The notes under the pieces were generated by a model. The model was not told the DNA's origin. It searched no databases and saw only the letters and a program-made list of their open reading frames with translations. Positions 36,865 to 43,394 of a DNA stretch of 43,394 nucleotides are shown here, in pieces. Source of the DNA: Bacteroidota bacterium (GTDB lineage: Bacteria; Bacteroidota; Bacteroidia; Flavobacteriales_D; Sanyastnellaceae). Where the stretch lies: NCBI GenBank assembly GCA_027624855.1, contig JAQBTQ010000022.1, positions 1 to 43,394 on the forward strand, written 5' to 3'. Both the position numbers and the translations under genes were made by a program. Position 1 is the stretch's first letter; the number at the start of each line of letters is the position of its first letter.

Positions 36865-37458
36865 TTATTCTCCTACAACCACCTTCGCGTAGCGCAAGAC
36901 GGTATCGTTTAATTTATAACCAGCCTCAACCACATCGACCACCTTTCCGGATAACTCAGGCATTGGAATGCGTGTGATGGCTTCATGCAAATCCACATCA
37001 AAATTGTCACCTGCCTTGACGTCCATCTTTTCTACGCCTTGGGCCTTGAGCATCTGCTTCAACTTGTTTTGAATGAGTGCTTGACCTTCCTTTAATCCAG
37101 CAACATCAGCCACATCGGCTGCTGCTGCCTCCGCCCGCTCGAAATCATCCATCACCGGCAAGATCGCTTCCAAAACATCTTTGGAAGCGTTGCGAATCAA
37201 ATCCACACGCTCGCGCATGGTTCGTTTGCGGAAGTTGTCGAATTCGGCGTAGAGTCGCATGTACTTATCCTGCCAATCCGTCTGCTCTTCCTTTGGCGAC
37301 TCTTCAGAATTGTCAGATGAATCTCCTTGATCCGGTGCTTCTTCCGTATGCCCATCGCTCATTTCACCTTCATTTTCAATCGGTGAATCCGTATTGACCT
37401 CTTCTTCTTGTGCAGCGTTCGTCGCCGTCTCTTCCACTTTTGACGTATTCATGTCCAT
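36865..37458 (-). CDS. grpE: Nucleotide exchange factor GrpE
   Basis: Releases ADP from DnaK, 197 residues from the ATG at 37458 ([14 protein letters not shown]); the next Met (37452) is equally possible, and a frame starting at 37509 adds 17 unlikely residues. The acidic, disordered N-terminus (about 1-65) is followed by the long dimer helix with [20 protein letters not shown] and the C-terminal beta domain with [20 protein letters not shown] and [20 protein letters not shown]. It is the first gene of the chaperone-transporter-phosphatase-regulator run. Confidence 0.96.
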   Translation of the reverse strand: MDMNTSKVEETATNAAQEEEVNTDSPIENEGEMSDGHTEEAPDQGDSSDNSEESPKEEQTDWQDKYMRLYAEFDNFRKRTMRERVDLIRNASKDVLEAILPVMDDFERAEAAAADVADVAGLKEGQALIQNKLKQMLKAQGVEKMDVKAGDNFDVDLHEAITRIPMPELSGKVVDVVEAGYKLNDTVLRYAKVVVGE

Positions 37459-37516
37459 AGCGTTGTACAAATATTTTGCATGCACTAGGTCAAATCCAGT
37501 GCCAATCAAGAATAAA

Positions 37517-37531
37517 CAGACATCCTGTCAG
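37517..37531 (-). terminator. Weak hairpin after the thioredoxin gene
   Basis: On the minus strand CTGACAGGATGTCTG can fold around a GACA/TGTC stem with a three-base loop and is followed by TTTATTC. The stem is short and has a mismatch. It might reduce read-through from the thioredoxin gene into grpE. Confidence 0.3.
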
Positions 37532-37542
37532 TTTGGTTCCCT

Positions 37543-38115
37543 TTAGAAAGAGGCCACGTGTTGATCGATTTGCCGATGCAATTCAAAACCCCTCAAATTT
37601 TTGGCCACAATCACACCATTTTCATCAATCAAAAAACTCATGGGAATCGAATTCACTCCATACACTGCAGCGGCTTCGCTTTGCCATCTTTTCAAATCTG
37701 AGACATGCCATTTCCAGCTCAATTGGTCCTGATTGATGGCCGCCTCCCAGCGTGCCACATCGCTGTCCAAAGAGACGCTAAACACCTCAAAACCTTTGGC
37801 TGATTTGAACTTAGCCTTCTTGTACTTTTCGTAGGCTTGGACGACGTTTGGGTTTTCCCGGCGGCAAGGCCCACACCAAGAAGCCCAAAAATCTACAAGC
37901 ACCAAACTACCCCGCAGCTCACTCAACTTCATGGTTTTACCCTTTGGATTGGTCAAGGAAATTTCAGGCGCTGTATCGCCAATTCCGGTGCCGATCCGGT
38001 TGGTTGGCACCACCGACTCGACGGCGTGTTCTTCAGGTGTTGAGGTAAAACCAACTACTGCAATCAAAAGCGCTGTCACAACAATGAGCACCCCGGAGGT
38101 AATTCTAGCTTTCAT
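37543..38115 (-). CDS. TlpA-family thioredoxin-like protein, membrane-anchored
   Basis: Redoxin of 190 residues. An N-terminal hydrophobic helix (about 7-23) should anchor it or act as a signal, leaving the thioredoxin fold outside the cytoplasm. The active site is WCGPC (Cys81 and Cys84) in VLVDFWASWCGPCRREN, and the cis-proline segment is GVNSIPMSFLIDENG. This family reduces periplasmic or surface disulfides, for example in cytochrome maturation, but no such partners are nearby. It follows murA after 17 bases and probably shares its transcript. Confidence 0.93.
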   Translation of the reverse strand: MKARITSGVLIVVTALLIAVVGFTSTPEEHAVESVVPTNRIGTGIGDTAPEISLTNPKGKTMKLSELRGSLVLVDFWASWCGPCRRENPNVVQAYEKYKKAKFKSAKGFEVFSVSLDSDVARWEAAINQDQLSWKWHVSDLKRWQSEAAAVYGVNSIPMSFLIDENGVIVAKNLRGFELHRQIDQHVASF

Positions 38116-38132
38116 GAATGCAATTTACAACG

Positions 38133-39443
38133 CTAATCGACCCTTTCGATGCGGGCACCCAAAGCTTTTAACCTTCCTTCGATATCCTGATAGCCCCGAT
38201 CAATTTGACCGATGTTGTGAATGACCGACTGTCCTTCGGCCGAAAGCGCTGCGATGAGCAATGAAACTCCCGCTCGAATATCGGGGGAAGTCATGGTCAC
38301 GCCGCGCAATGGACTTTGACGATTCAATCCAATGACCGTCGCTCGGTGAGGATCACATAAGATGATCTGCGCTCCCATGTCAATGAGTTTATCTGTAAAG
38401 AACAGACGGCTTTCGAACATCTTTTGATGAATCAGGACGCTGCCCTTTGCTTGCGTGGCCGTCACCAAAACAATGGATAGCAAATCTGGGGTGAATCCTG
38501 GCCACGGTGCATCGGAAACGGTCAGGATGGAACCGTCGATGAATGTGTCGATTTCATAAGATTCTTGGGCAGGAATAAAGATATCATCTCCCCTGCGCTC
38601 CAATTGGATCCCTAGCCGACGAAAAACCTTCGGAATCACACCCAATTCATCGTAGGCGACGTCTTTGATGGTCACTTCTCCTTTGGTCATGGCGGCTAAG
38701 CCAATGAAACTCCCGATTTCAATCATGTCCGGCAAACAGCGATGGTCGGTTCCGCCCAACTGATCTACCCCTTCGATGGTGAGGAGGTTTGAACCAATTC
38801 CACTGATTTTTCCGCCCATGCGGTTGATCATTTTGCAGAGTTGTTGGAGGTAAGGCTCGCATGCTGCATTGTAAATGGTGGTTTTTCCCTTTGCCATGCA
38901 AGCTGCCATCACAATGTTCGCCGTTCCTGTGACTGAGGCCTCGTCCAATAACATATGGGTACCCTTCAATCCGCCGTTTGCCGATGCTTGGAAAAATCCT
39001 GTCTTTGCATCGTACGTGAACGTCGCTCCCAAAGACTCGAATCCAATAAAATGCGTGTCCATTCGCCGCCGCCCGATTTTGTCTCCCCCTGGTTTGGGTA
39101 ACGCACCGACTCCAAATCGCGCAAGCATGGGTCCAAGTATCATGGTGGAACCTCTGAGCGACCCTGCCTTTTGACTGAATTCCTCTGAATTTAGATAATC
39201 CAAGTCCACATCGTCGGCTTGAAATCGAAAAGCCCCAGCACCTTTTCGTTGAGTTTTTACGCCCATACCAGCCAACAAGTCGATCAATTTGTTGACATCT
39301 ACGATATCAGGCAAGTTGGATATGGTTACCGGCTCCGGCGTCAATAGCACCGCACATAATATTTGTAACGCCTCATTTTTTGCGCCTTGCGGAATGACCT
39401 CTCCGCTGAGCTGTTTACCGCCTTCGATGATAAAGCTGGACAT
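38133..39443 (-). CDS. murA: UDP-N-acetylglucosamine 1-carboxyvinyltransferase, Asp-type active site
   Basis: First committed enzyme of peptidoglycan synthesis: transfers enolpyruvate from PEP to UDP-GlcNAc, cytosolic, 436 residues. The inside-out barrel is complete. Lys22 (GAKNEALQ), Arg126 and the later Asp (GFTPDLLS) match E. coli K22, R120 and D305. The residue matching E. coli Cys115 is Asp121, in KPGGDKIGRRRMD where E. coli reads PGGCTIGARPVD. Fosfomycin alkylates that cysteine, so the enzyme should be insensitive. The gene lies between DUF4290 (130-base gap) and the thioredoxin gene. Confidence 0.97.
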   Translation of the reverse strand: MSSFIIEGGKQLSGEVIPQGAKNEALQILCAVLLTPEPVTISNLPDIVDVNKLIDLLAGMGVKTQRKGAGAFRFQADDVDLDYLNSEEFSQKAGSLRGSTMILGPMLARFGVGALPKPGGDKIGRRRMDTHFIGFESLGATFTYDAKTGFFQASANGGLKGTHMLLDEASVTGTANIVMAACMAKGKTTIYNAACEPYLQQLCKMINRMGGKISGIGSNLLTIEGVDQLGGTDHRCLPDMIEIGSFIGLAAMTKGEVTIKDVAYDELGVIPKVFRRLGIQLERRGDDIFIPAQESYEIDTFIDGSILTVSDAPWPGFTPDLLSIVLVTATQAKGSVLIHQKMFESRLFFTDKLIDMGAQIILCDPHRATVIGLNRQSPLRGVTMTSPDIRAGVSLLIAALSAEGQSVIHNIGQIDRGYQDIEGRLKALGARIERVD

Positions 39444-39528
39444 ATTCCCTTTTTTGGATTAGATGATCGCCTTGAGAGTTCATTTCTCTCCCTCATTCAC
39501 TTCTCGAAATAACGGCGTAACCCGAAAG

Positions 39529-39545
39529 GAGCGTATGGCACGCTC
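39529..39545. other. Hairpin between the DUF4290 gene and murA
   Basis: GAGCGT (39529-39534) and ACGCTC (39540-39545) form a perfect six-base-pair stem with a five-base loop. No T run follows on the minus strand, so it is not a normal terminator. It lies in the 130-base spacer before murA and could be an operator or RNA element. Confidence 0.3.
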
Positions 39546-39573
39546 AAAACTTTTCAACCTGAAAAATTGAACT

Positions 39574-40185
39574 TTAACGCTTCCGCTTTTTGCCACGTTG
39601 GCGATCAAGCGCGTCACTGGTCTTGCGCTTGCTTTTGAGGATTTCCGCAGAACTAACCAACTCCGCGTCCTCAGGTAACTCCAACGCTCCCCCACTCATT
39701 TCCTTCAATTGCGCTCGAAGCAATCCACTTTCTACGGTACCCTTGTTCCAAGTCAGGAAGTGGCGTTTCATCAAATTCGCGATGGTGAGCACCAGCGCGG
39801 CCTTTTCCTCTCCCTCAGGATATTCCTTTGCCTTTTCTATTAAATCCCGCGTCAGTTGGCCGTAGTGACCTAATCGTGAAGTTGCAGAAGGATAACCCAA
39901 TCTTGCAGGAGCCTCTTGTCGGCTTTCGCGCGTAGGGGTTTCAAAAGGACAATCCACATCCAAATCGTAATTGGCCATCAAATACAATTGGCCCCACAAC
40001 TTCTTTTGAACCTCTTCAGGCTCTCCGTCTTGGGGAACCACAGAATTCATTACGCTTACAATGGCTTTCGCACAAGTGTTACGCTCATTTCGATCCGCAA
40101 TGGATTTCAAATGATCGACCATCTCCTGAATGGTGCGTCCGTATTCCGGAATCACCAAGTCTGAGCGTGTGCTGTTGTATGTCAT
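39574..40185 (-). CDS. DUF4290 domain-containing protein
   Basis: Cytosolic protein of unknown function, 203 residues from the ATG at 40185 (MTYNSTRSDLVIPEYGR), which matches how the family begins; ten more codons lie upstream in frame. It is mostly helical: IQEMVDHLKSIADRNERNTC, LWGQLYLMANYDLDVDCPFE and YPEGEEKAALVLTIANLMKR. The last 30 residues are very basic (KSKRKTSDALDRQRGKKRKR), suggesting nucleic-acid or ribosome contact, by inference only. DUF4290 is largely confined to Bacteroidota and, as I recall, is often found beside murA. Confidence 0.88.
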   Translation of the reverse strand: MTYNSTRSDLVIPEYGRTIQEMVDHLKSIADRNERNTCAKAIVSVMNSVVPQDGEPEEVQKKLWGQLYLMANYDLDVDCPFETPTRESRQEAPARLGYPSATSRLGHYGQLTRDLIEKAKEYPEGEEKAALVLTIANLMKRHFLTWNKGTVESGLLRAQLKEMSGGALELPEDAELVSSAEILKSKRKTSDALDRQRGKKRKR

Positions 40186-40221
40186 TTCCACAATCACGGC
40201 GGTAAAGGTAATCAATCCCGT

Positions 40222-40851
40222 TCAAGTCTGCGCCTCTGATTTGTGCAGGCTATCGCTGAATTGAAAAGCGGGATTTGCAGATCGGATGTCCTTCCAAAAT
40301 TCTTCAAATCGTCCCTCCAGAAATTCGTAGCCTGCTGCATCTGCGGCAACGAATAATTGATGAAGCGTTGGCTCAACACCCAATCGTTCTTGAAGACGAA
40401 CATCCATTGATCGGCATACGCGGAGCATCGCTTGTCGGTCGCCATATCCTTTGAGCCAGTCATTGGCTTTCATGGCATGAAAGAAATTTCTGCTTCTCAC
40501 TGGCATAATGGATTGACGCTCGTTCAATTCGTCCAATGCGCACTCAATGAAATGTTCCAAGTCGATTTCTGGAACAAGCTCGTTGAAGTTTTTGGACAAA
40601 AAATGATCAAAAAGCAAGTCCACACCAACTCCGGAGAATCGACCCAAGTGGGGTCTTAACGACGCCCTCGTGTCTTTTCCAATTGGATGTGAATCTGCGT
40701 AGGAATCAATCCATCGGTGTAATTGAATTCCCGCAGCAATGGTCGCATCGTATTGCAGTTTTGGATTGCCTTTGACTGCATCCCCAATAAAATTCCCCAA
40801 CATCAGGTCTGGATTCAACTGACTCAGTGCAAGATGTGCGAGGTAATTCAT
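40222..40851 (-). CDS. Acyl carrier protein phosphodiesterase-like protein (AcpH/DUF479)
   Basis: Predicted HD-like hydrolase of 209 residues from the ATG at 40851 (MNYLAHLALSQLNPDLMLGN), the usual family start. AcpH removes the phosphopantetheine arm from acyl carrier protein. Conserved positions include Asp24 (NFIGDAVKGN), His45 and Asp49 (GIQLHRWIDSYADSHP) and LLFDHFLSKNF, consistent with a manganese-binding helical bundle. It runs head to head with tRNA-Gly and is 36 bases before the DUF4290 start. Confidence 0.87.
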   Translation of the reverse strand: MNYLAHLALSQLNPDLMLGNFIGDAVKGNPKLQYDATIAAGIQLHRWIDSYADSHPIGKDTRASLRPHLGRFSGVGVDLLFDHFLSKNFNELVPEIDLEHFIECALDELNERQSIMPVRSRNFFHAMKANDWLKGYGDRQAMLRVCRSMDVRLQERLGVEPTLHQLFVAADAAGYEFLEGRFEEFWKDIRSANPAFQFSDSLHKSEAQT

Positions 40852-40902
40852 TGGGCAAACTTCGATAATGTTTTCCAACGAAGAAGATTTTTACTCGAAA
40901 GC

Positions 40903-40933
40903 TTTGCACCCCGCGAAGTGTTCCGTAATTTTG
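40903..40933 (+). promoter_or_regulatory. Consensus promoter of tRNA-Gly
   Basis: TTTG at 40903-40906, 19 bases, TAATTTTG at 40926-40933: both boxes match the Bacteroidota consensus exactly. Transcription should start near 40938, about 30 bases before the mature tRNA. It is the best promoter in the window. Confidence 0.85.
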
Positions 40934-40967
40934 CTGTCCGCGTGATTCGAACGAGAGTGACGTGTAA

Positions 40968-41040
40968 GCGAGAATAGCTCAGTTGGTAGAGCACAACCTT
41001 GCCAAGGTTGGGGTCGCGAGTTCGAGTCTCGTTTCTCGCT
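40968..41040 (+). tRNA. tRNA-Gly (anticodon GCC)
   Basis: Full cloverleaf of 73 bases. The acceptor stem is GCGAGAA paired with TTCTCGC (41033-41039), and the discriminator base is T at 41040. The D arm is GCTC/GAGC, the anticodon stem CAACC/GGTTG has loop TTGCCAA with anticodon GCC, reading GGC and GGU, and the T arm is GCGAG TTCGAGT CTCGT. CCA is not encoded. A consensus promoter and a terminator enclose it, so it is a stand-alone transcription unit. Confidence 0.97.
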
Positions 41041-41045
41041 CAACG

Positions 41046-41072
41046 AAAAGCCTTCCACTACGGGAGGCTTTT
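41046..41072 (+). terminator. Intrinsic terminator of tRNA-Gly
   Basis: An 11-pair stem (AAAAGCCTTCC with GGGAGGCTTTT, one T-G pair) has a five-base loop, actac, and ends in a T run. It lies six bases after the tRNA. Confidence 0.88.
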
Positions 41073-41141
41073 TCTATTGGAGGCATGGCTTTCAGAGGAT
41101 CTGAAACAAGAAAAGCCTGGCCGCGATTTTACCGGAGTATG

Positions 41142-41174
41142 TTGCTTTCAACGTTTCAAGTGCACTTAACTTTG
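41142..41174 (+). promoter_or_regulatory. Candidate promoter of the cyclophilin gene
   Basis: TAACTTTG at 41167-41174 matches TAnnTTTG. A TTG at 41142-41144 lies 22 bases before it, three more than in the best promoters here. The start codon is 32 bases downstream of the box, giving a short leader. Confidence 0.55.
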
Positions 41175-41205
41175 CGCACCCAACATTGAACCAAAACAAT
41201 CCAGC

Positions 41206-41637
41206 ATGCAAGCAAAAATCATCACCGACCACGGCTCTATGACCGTTGAATTCTTTGAAAACGATGCTCCCAAAACAGTGGCAAACTTCATCAAATTGGC
41301 CAAGGAAGGATTCTATGAAGGTTTGAAATTTCACCGAGTCATCCCCGGATTTGTCGCACAAGGTGGATGTCCAAATGGCATCGGAAATGGCGGGCCTGGC
41401 TACAGCATCGATTGCGAATTGGACGGCGATAACCAATACCATGACCTTGGGGTGTTATCCATGGCTCATGCAGGAAGAAACACCGGAGGATCACAGTTCT
41501 TTATCGTTCACAGCCGAGAAGCCACTGCACATTTGGATCGCAATCACACCTGCTTTGGTAAGGTTGTCAATGGAATCGAAATTGTCACCCAAATTCAACA
41601 AGGCGATCGATTTTCTGTGGAAGTAATTGAGGGATAA
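41206..41637 (+). CDS. Peptidyl-prolyl cis-trans isomerase, cyclophilin type
   Basis: Cytosolic cyclophilin of 143 residues without signal peptide. It catalyses proline isomerisation during folding. The core is [20 protein letters not shown] (catalytic Arg44 in FHRV), then [20 protein letters not shown] and [15 protein letters not shown]. The tryptophan that gives cyclosporin binding in the human enzyme is replaced by histidine ([11 protein letters not shown]), as in many bacterial members. It stands alone after tRNA-Gly and converges on the next gene. Confidence 0.96.
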   Translation: MQAKIITDHGSMTVEFFENDAPKTVANFIKLAKEGFYEGLKFHRVIPGFVAQGGCPNGIGNGGPGYSIDCELDGDNQYHDLGVLSMAHAGRNTGGSQFFIVHSREATAHLDRNHTCFGKVVNGIEIVTQIQQGDRFSVEVIEG

Positions 41638-41645
41638 ATCCCACT

Positions 41646-42089
41646 TTAGCTCATGGCTACAGCGAAGATACCGAAGAGTATCATAGCGAGGAAGTAAAGA
41701 ACTGGAACAATTACAAAGAATATTAGTTGGCTTATTCCTACAAATTGAAAATAATACTTCAGCTGCTCTATACCATCAGTATGATCTTCATGCCTGTTTG
41801 TTTTCAATGCCATTCTAGATTTTCGAGAAAATTGAACAAGCTTAAAACTAGGGTATGCGCTTACAAGGCCTAGAATGAAATAAAACAATGCAATGAAACC
41901 ACTGGCAAAAGGACCAGCAGGAACAACTAATACAGCAAGTGAGGCAATAATCATAAACCCAGAACCAATCAAACCCAGAATACCAATCAATAAAGACCAA
42001 TACACCATGATATCCAGGGCGCTTTTGAATCGGTCATTCACTGCCAAATCTTTCTCAGACTCTTTTTCGAAATCCACTAATTCTGTCAT
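41646..42089 (-). CDS. Small AT-rich membrane protein, unknown function
   Basis: Protein of 147 residues from the ATG at 42089 (MTELVDFEKESEKDLAVN); a frame from 42158 would add 23 residues. About four hydrophobic helices are visible: MVYWSLLIGILGLIGSGFMI, a proline-containing AVLVVPAGPFASGFIALFYF, YPSFKLVQFS border, and VGISQLIFFVIVPVLYFLAM. The segment EQLKYYFQFVGI resembles DUF5362-type proteins of Bacteroidota; this is a memory-based suggestion. Its base composition is unusually AT-rich (27% and 37% G+C in two sampled lines). No promoter was recognised. Confidence 0.7.
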   Translation of the reverse strand: MTELVDFEKESEKDLAVNDRFKSALDIMVYWSLLIGILGLIGSGFMIIASLAVLVVPAGPFASGFIALFYFILGLVSAYPSFKLVQFSRKSRMALKTNRHEDHTDGIEQLKYYFQFVGISQLIFFVIVPVLYFLAMILFGIFAVAMS

Positions 42090-42268
42090 TTGACTTTGTT
42101 TTGGTAAAACTTTTTTCCGACTTGTAAACGGGAAAATAAGGGAAAAATTTCTAGTCAACCTACTATTTGATAGATCTATTTCAAATAACTACGCTATTCA
42201 TCAATGATTTTGAAAACACGCATTTCACGGCATAATCCCTACCTTGACGATTCACCCAATCGTCTCCT

Positions 42269-43003
42269 ATGCGTTTTTCTGCCTTTTCGCAATCTTCTTT
42301 TCTAAGCTTTCTGACCGGTCTATTGCTGCTCTCTAGTTGCAGCGTTCAGAACCATCAGTTTCTCGCTGGTTTTGAAGTGGCAACGGCTACTCAGCAGCCC
42401 GCTGACCTTGTTTCGCAGGAGTTCGAACCCGTTGAATCCAGTTTCAATCAATTTGCCCCGCTATGCATCAAATCGACCAAATCGGTCAGCAGCGAGGCTC
42501 ACGAATCACAAGTCAAAGCCGAGTCCCCATTGGAACTGAAAGCGATCCCGACGATCAAGAATAGAAGTCCAAAAACTCCAAACGATGTTGCGTCGAATGC
42601 AGTCACAGTTGAGCAACTTGAAATCAGAACTCCAAAGAACACTGCTGAGACCCAACAAGCAGCCATAGCTGATCCTAAACCTGATTTGGAAGTGCTGAGA
42701 AGGAAAGCTGCTTTCAAGGGGTTCATGCGCTTGTTCTTGGCTCTTTTATTGGGAACATTATTTATTTTCTTGGATCCGATGTTGGGGCTGGGAGTAAGCA
42801 TAATCATTTTTATGCTGCTCATCTCTGCATTAAAATGGCGCTCCATTTCAAGAAGCTCCGACCGTTTGATCAAATGGTGGGAGGAAAAACAAGAAAGAAA
42901 AAACAAGAAGTTTGTTCAAAAGATACCCTCCTACTTAAAATGGCTCATTGCCATCCCCATATCGGTTTTCATGTTCTTGGTGTTTTTCCTTGGGCAACTT
43001 TAA
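42269..43003 (+). CDS. Putative lipoprotein with C-terminal membrane helices, tandem copy 1
   Basis: Unrecognised protein of 244 residues. It has a lipoprotein signal (MRFSAFSQSSFLSFLTGLLL, lipobox LSSC with Cys24), then a long hydrophilic, Ser/Thr/Glu/Pro-rich linker (about 25-145), two closely spaced hydrophobic helices (about 152-187, KGFMRLFLALLLGTLFIFLD then PMLGLGVSIIIFMLLISALK), a basic loop (DRLIKWWEEKQERKNKKF) and a last helix (about 222-243). A lipid anchor followed by membrane helices is an unusual layout. A second copy starts 780 bases further on. No promoter or partner gene points to a role. Confidence 0.8.
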   Translation: MRFSAFSQSSFLSFLTGLLLLSSCSVQNHQFLAGFEVATATQQPADLVSQEFEPVESSFNQFAPLCIKSTKSVSSEAHESQVKAESPLELKAIPTIKNRSPKTPNDVASNAVTVEQLEIRTPKNTAETQQAAIADPKPDLEVLRRKAAFKGFMRLFLALLLGTLFIFLDPMLGLGVSIIIFMLLISALKWRSISRSSDRLIKWWEEKQERKNKKFVQKIPSYLKWLIAIPISVFMFLVFFLGQL

Positions 43004-43048
43004 TCTAATTCTTAAACAAACAACTAACTTATTACCTAATCGCCTGTC

Positions 43049-43394
43049 ATGCGTATTTCTGCCCTATCGCAATCTTCTTTTCTCTGCTTTCTGACCGGTT
43101 TAATGCTGCTTTCGAGTTGCAGCGTTCAGAACCATCAGTTTCTCGCTGGTTTTGAAGTTGCAACCGCTACCCAGCAGCCCGCTGAACCTGTTTCAAAGGA
43201 GTTTGAACCCATTGAATCCACTTTCCATCAAGCGGCTCCGCCCTCCATCAAATCAACCAAATCGGTGAGCAGCGAGGGTCAGGACTCACCAGGAAAAGCC
43301 GGGTCCCCATTGGAACTGAAAGCGATTCAAATAATAAAGAATCGAAGTCCAAAAACTCCAAACGACGTTAAGTCCAATGCAGTCGCAGTGGAGC
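43049..43394 (+). CDS. Putative lipoprotein, tandem copy 2, cut by window edge
   Basis: The first 115 codons are visible from the ATG at 43049 (MRISALSQSSFLCFLTGLML). It aligns with copy 1 without gaps; by eye about 80% of residues agree. The region just after the lipobox, SVQNHQFLAGFEVATATQQP, is identical in both, while the linker has diverged (QEFEPVESSFNQFAP against KEFEPIESTFHQAAP). The 16 bases before each start are also alike. The rest lies beyond the window. Confidence 0.8.
   Translation, partial: MRISALSQSSFLCFLTGLMLLSSCSVQNHQFLAGFEVATATQQPAEPVSKEFEPIESTFHQAAPPSIKSTKSVSSEGQDSPGKAGSPLELKAIQIIKNRSPKTPNDVKSNAVAVE

Larger units (their letters stand above)
42253..43394 (+). repeat. Tandem gene duplication, unit about 780 bp
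   Basis: The stretch from about 42253 is repeated from about 43033 with an offset of 780 bases, covering the upstream bases, signal peptide and linker as far as the window extends. Long runs are identical at the DNA level, including synonymous positions near the lipobox. More copies may follow outside the window. Confidence 0.85.

Noticed and set aside
41631-41642. GGGATAAATCCC palindrome at the end of the cyclophilin gene as a terminator
   Set aside because: The stem has only five pairs, has a two-base loop and no T run; it overlaps the stop codon and is probably chance.
1-43394. CRISPR arrays, insertion sequences, phage or toxin-antitoxin modules
   Set aside because: I looked for regularly spaced repeats, transposase or integrase motifs and small toxin pairs and saw none; the only direct repeats are the rplQ tail units and the lipoprotein duplication.

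Overview
The window looks like a chromosomal segment of a Bacteroidota bacterium, most likely from the Flavobacteriales or a close relative. The evidence is the fused str-S10-spc-alpha ribosomal cluster without tuf or adk, zinc-less forms of S14 and L36, promoters of the Bacteroidota type (TTTG, 19 bases, TAnnTTTG), a type IX secretion sorting domain, a DnaJ with only half of the usual zinc cysteines, families largely confined to this phylum (DUF4290, DUF5684), and the absence of obvious Shine-Dalgarno sites. G+C is in the mid-40s percent in the stretches counted by hand, except for a GC-rich alaS and an AT-rich gene near 42 kb.

Region 1 (1-17662, minus strand) is one uninterrupted translation operon read from right to left: rpsL, rpsG, fusA, rpsJ, rplC, rplD, rplW, rplB, rpsS, rplV, rpsC, rplP, rpmC, rpsQ, rplN, rplX, rplE, rpsN, rpsH, rplF, rplR, rpsE, rpmD, rplO, secY, map, infA, rpmJ, rpsM, rpsK, rpsD, rpoA and rplQ. 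A good promoter lies in front of rpsL. rplQ runs off the window in a repetitive Ala/Glu tail.

Region 2 (17943-23557, plus strand) has a PcrA/UvrD helicase translationally coupled to a small lipoprotein and an alpha/beta-hydrolase, then a secreted peptidylarginine-deiminase-like enzyme with a type IX sorting tail. It ends at a long, perfectly symmetrical bidirectional terminator.

Region 3 (23583-30704) holds a Bax-inhibitor-1 membrane protein, the pterin genes folE and queD/ptpS, a divergent heptose epimerase (hldD), a MerR regulator, an M23 peptidase and a divergent, GC-rich alaS ending in another bidirectional terminator.

Region 4 (30725-40851, minus strand) holds a DUF5684 membrane protein and, upstream, a tight six-gene set: grpE, dnaJ, ABC ATPase, ABC permease, Ppx/GppA phosphatase, and a sigma-54 response regulator without a DNA-binding domain. 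Further upstream are a TlpA-like thioredoxin, murA (active-site Cys replaced by Asp), a DUF4290 protein and an ACP-phosphodiesterase-like protein.

Region 5 (40903-43394) has tRNA-Gly(GCC) with a consensus promoter and terminator, a cytoplasmic cyclophilin, an AT-rich small membrane protein and two tandem copies of an unrecognised lipoprotein with membrane helices; the second copy is cut by the window edge.

Most of the window is core housekeeping. I see no complete, clearly new system. The best leads are the tandem lipoprotein pair, the secreted deiminase, the Cys-to-Asp MurA, the GC-shifted alaS and several -7 boxes placed so close to start codons that leaderless transcripts are suggested.
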